Shown here in pieces: positions 4,683 through 5,797 of a DNA stretch of 5,797 nucleotides (the stretch's first letter is position 1; each line of letters starts with the position of its first letter). Position numbers and translations under genes: made by a program. A model generated the notes under the pieces. The model had not been told where the DNA came from and made no database searches. It saw only the letters and a list, made by a program, of their open reading frames with translations. The stretch comes from Roseovarius sp. (GTDB lineage Bacteria; Pseudomonadota; Alphaproteobacteria; Rhodobacterales; Rhodobacteraceae). The stretch spans positions 1-5,797 of the forward strand of contig JALQUE010000346.1 in the NCBI GenBank assembly GCA_023260815.1. The letters run 5' to 3'.

Positions 4683-5797
4683 ATGGGACGTGACAGACGA
4701 AAAGACCGAGACCGCGACCGGGATCGCGACCGCGACACCGAAGACAGACATCAGGGTGAGTTCGAGATCAGGATCACCCAGGACGGCGAGACGCAGAGCA
4801 TCACCCTCAAGGGCCAGCCCCGCGACTACGAGATCGAGTATGACGACGACGACAAGGAACTTGAGATCGAAGCGCGCCGCGGCGATGCCGAATGGGAATT
4901 CGACGATGTCGACAGCTTCGAAATCCTGCCCGCCTCGATGGATGACACCGCGTCAGCCCCCGCTGGAACCTTCGCTCTTGCCGGGCCTCTGCGCGACTAC
5001 GATTTCCTCCTTGAAGACGGGTCTCTGATCGCCCGCAGCCGCATCGATGGCGAGGCCGAGAGCCTGGAAAACGTCACCACGATCACCGCTGGCGGCGAAA
5101 CCTTTCAGGCGGCCTTTCTCGTCGCAATGCTCGAAACGCCCGGCCCGGATCTGCTGGCCGAGGGCGGGCCGCGCCTGATGACGGTCAACACACCCGACCC
5201 AACCCCAAGTGTGCTGTGGGATCAGATCCTGCAATCTGTCATCGTCGAAACCGGCGGCGGCCCGACCAACGCCGCGCGGGCCTTCGCGATCCTGCACACC
5301 GCGATCTACGACGCGCAGGCCAGTTACGACGCCGTTGCGCAACGCGTGTCGATCGATATCGAAGGCGACAACCTCGATGTCGCGACGCTTGCCGATGCCT
5401 CGGACGCCGAGATCGAAGGCGCCATGCACATCGCGGCCCACCGCGCCCTGTCTCACCTCTTTCCCGATCACCGCGACACGTTCGACACCGTGCTGTCCGA
5501 ACGTCTGGCGATCGACATTTCGGATGACAGCCGCGCGCACCTTGTCGGCATTGATGCGGCACAGGATGTGGTGACCCCGCGTCTGGCCGAAGCGGTGGCG
5601 CTCGCCGATCTGTCCGACGGGTTTTACACCCCGATCAACCCCGATCCGGACACGCGCAAGGACATATCCCGCTGGACGCCCGAAAAGCAGGGCGCACTCG
5701 CGCCCGACCCCGACGCCCTGCAAACCTTCCTGACCCCTGAACGCAGCCTTGCCGAAGGTTTCGCCCTCCCCGAAACACCGACCGGCGCCACCGACAC
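4683..5797 (+). CDS. Vanadium-dependent haloperoxidase-like protein, probable T1SS cargo (3' end missing)
   Basis: The frame is open to the window edge, giving 371 complete residues. Vanadium haloperoxidases use vanadate and H2O2 to oxidise halides to hypohalous acid and share the PAP2-phosphatase helical fold. Family-like segments in order: WDQILQSVIVE at 179-189, then the helix with NAARAFAILHTAIYDAQASY at ~196-215, a helical region with HIAAHRALSHLFP and LVGIDAAQDVV, the SRWTPEKQ segment near Trp331 (family RWxP), and TFLTPERSLAEGFALPE at 348-364 (family FLTPxW...FAL). The family vanadate-binding motifs (KxxxxxxRP, PSGH and the catalytic His) would lie downstream, so catalytic competence cannot be judged. 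Ahead of the domain come an Arg-Asp dipeptide run (residues 8-18) and two RDY-containing beta-rich stretches (44-~85 and 101-~145) resembling segments found beside RTX repeats. There is no Sec or Tat signal peptide, so with the T1SS genes upstream it is likely exported by a C-terminal signal outside the window. The exact halide preference cannot be told. Confidence 0.85.
   Translation, partial: MGRDRRKDRDRDRDRDRDTEDRHQGEFEIRITQDGETQSITLKGQPRDYEIEYDDDDKELEIEARRGDAEWEFDDVDSFEILPASMDDTASAPAGTFALAGPLRDYDFLLEDGSLIARSRIDGEAESLENVTTITAGGETFQAAFLVAMLETPGPDLLAEGGPRLMTVNTPDPTPSVLWDQILQSVIVETGGGPTNAARAFAILHTAIYDAQASYDAVAQRVSIDIEGDNLDVATLADASDAEIEGAMHIAAHRALSHLFPDHRDTFDTVLSERLAIDISDDSRAHLVGIDAAQDVVTPRLAEAVALADLSDGFYTPINPDPDTRKDISRWTPEKQGALAPDPDALQTFLTPERSLAEGFALPETPTGATD
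4704..4736 (+). repeat. Arg-Asp dipeptide repeat at the haloperoxidase N-terminus
   Basis: Residues 8-18 alternate Asp and Arg (DRDRDRDRDRD), encoded by near-repeats of GACCGN hexamers with varied third bases. The mixed codons argue that the alternation is kept at the protein level rather than being only recent slippage. The charged run could be a disordered leader; its role is unknown. Confidence 0.8.

Noticed and set aside
4842..4856. DDDDK sequence in the haloperoxidase N-terminus, like an enteropeptidase site
   Set aside because: It is one part of a generally acidic stretch; a mammalian protease site has no meaning here.
4525..5028. 167-codon + frame spanning the gap and the haloperoxidase N-terminus
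   Set aside because: Out of frame with both real genes; Arg/Ser/Thr-rich translation typical of a frame-shifted GC-rich gene.
5349..5362. TCGATCGATATCGA palindromic patch
   Set aside because: Made of common GATC/CGAT codons within the coding sequence; no flanking evidence for a regulatory site.
4953..5723. 256-codon minus-strand frame opposite the haloperoxidase gene
   Set aside because: The + frame from 4683 has haloperoxidase motifs, a ribosome binding site and no stops; the minus frame has none of these supports.

Overview
This GC-rich window (low to mid 60s percent GC by eye) carries five tightly packed genes, all on the + strand. They look like one operon built around a type I secretion system (T1SS). 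The alkaline-protease-type ABC transporter (PrtD/AprD-like, with its LDEPNSNLD Walker B), the matching PrtE/AprE-like adaptor, RTX calcium-binding repeats and strong GC codon bias suggest an alphaproteobacterium, most likely a marine Rhodobacterales (roseobacter-type). That placement is inference, because no marker gene is present.

Layout: (1) 1-965 is the C-terminal part of the T1SS permease/ATPase; its 5' end lies outside the window. (2) 962-2857 overlaps it by 4 bp (ATGA) and encodes a 631-residue mosaic protein. It has a basic N-terminus with one hydrophobic segment, a Gly-rich linker, a very acidic stretch, an unusual cysteine-containing hexapeptide repeat, about eleven RTX nonapeptides and an unassigned C-terminal domain. 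(3) 2872-4200 is the HlyD-family periplasmic adaptor. (4) 4205-4618 is a small exported protein with a degenerate staphylococcal-nuclease-like fold that lacks most catalytic residues. (5) 4683 to the end is the N-terminal 371 residues of a protein whose motifs match vanadium-dependent haloperoxidases. It has no Sec signal peptide and continues past the window; its vanadate-binding motifs would lie there.

Working model (inference): the ABC transporter and adaptor, with a TolC-type outer-membrane protein encoded elsewhere, export the haloperoxidase, which probably carries its own C-terminal secretion signal. The membrane-anchored or exported RTX/Cys protein and the pseudo-nuclease would be accessory factors acting in the periplasm or at the cell surface. 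The most unusual parts are the RTX/Cys mosaic protein placed between the two transporter genes and the inactive-looking nuclease fold beside the cargo. The only intergenic gap of note is the 64 bp before the haloperoxidase gene. I found no RNA genes, CRISPR arrays, insertion sequences or convincing terminators.
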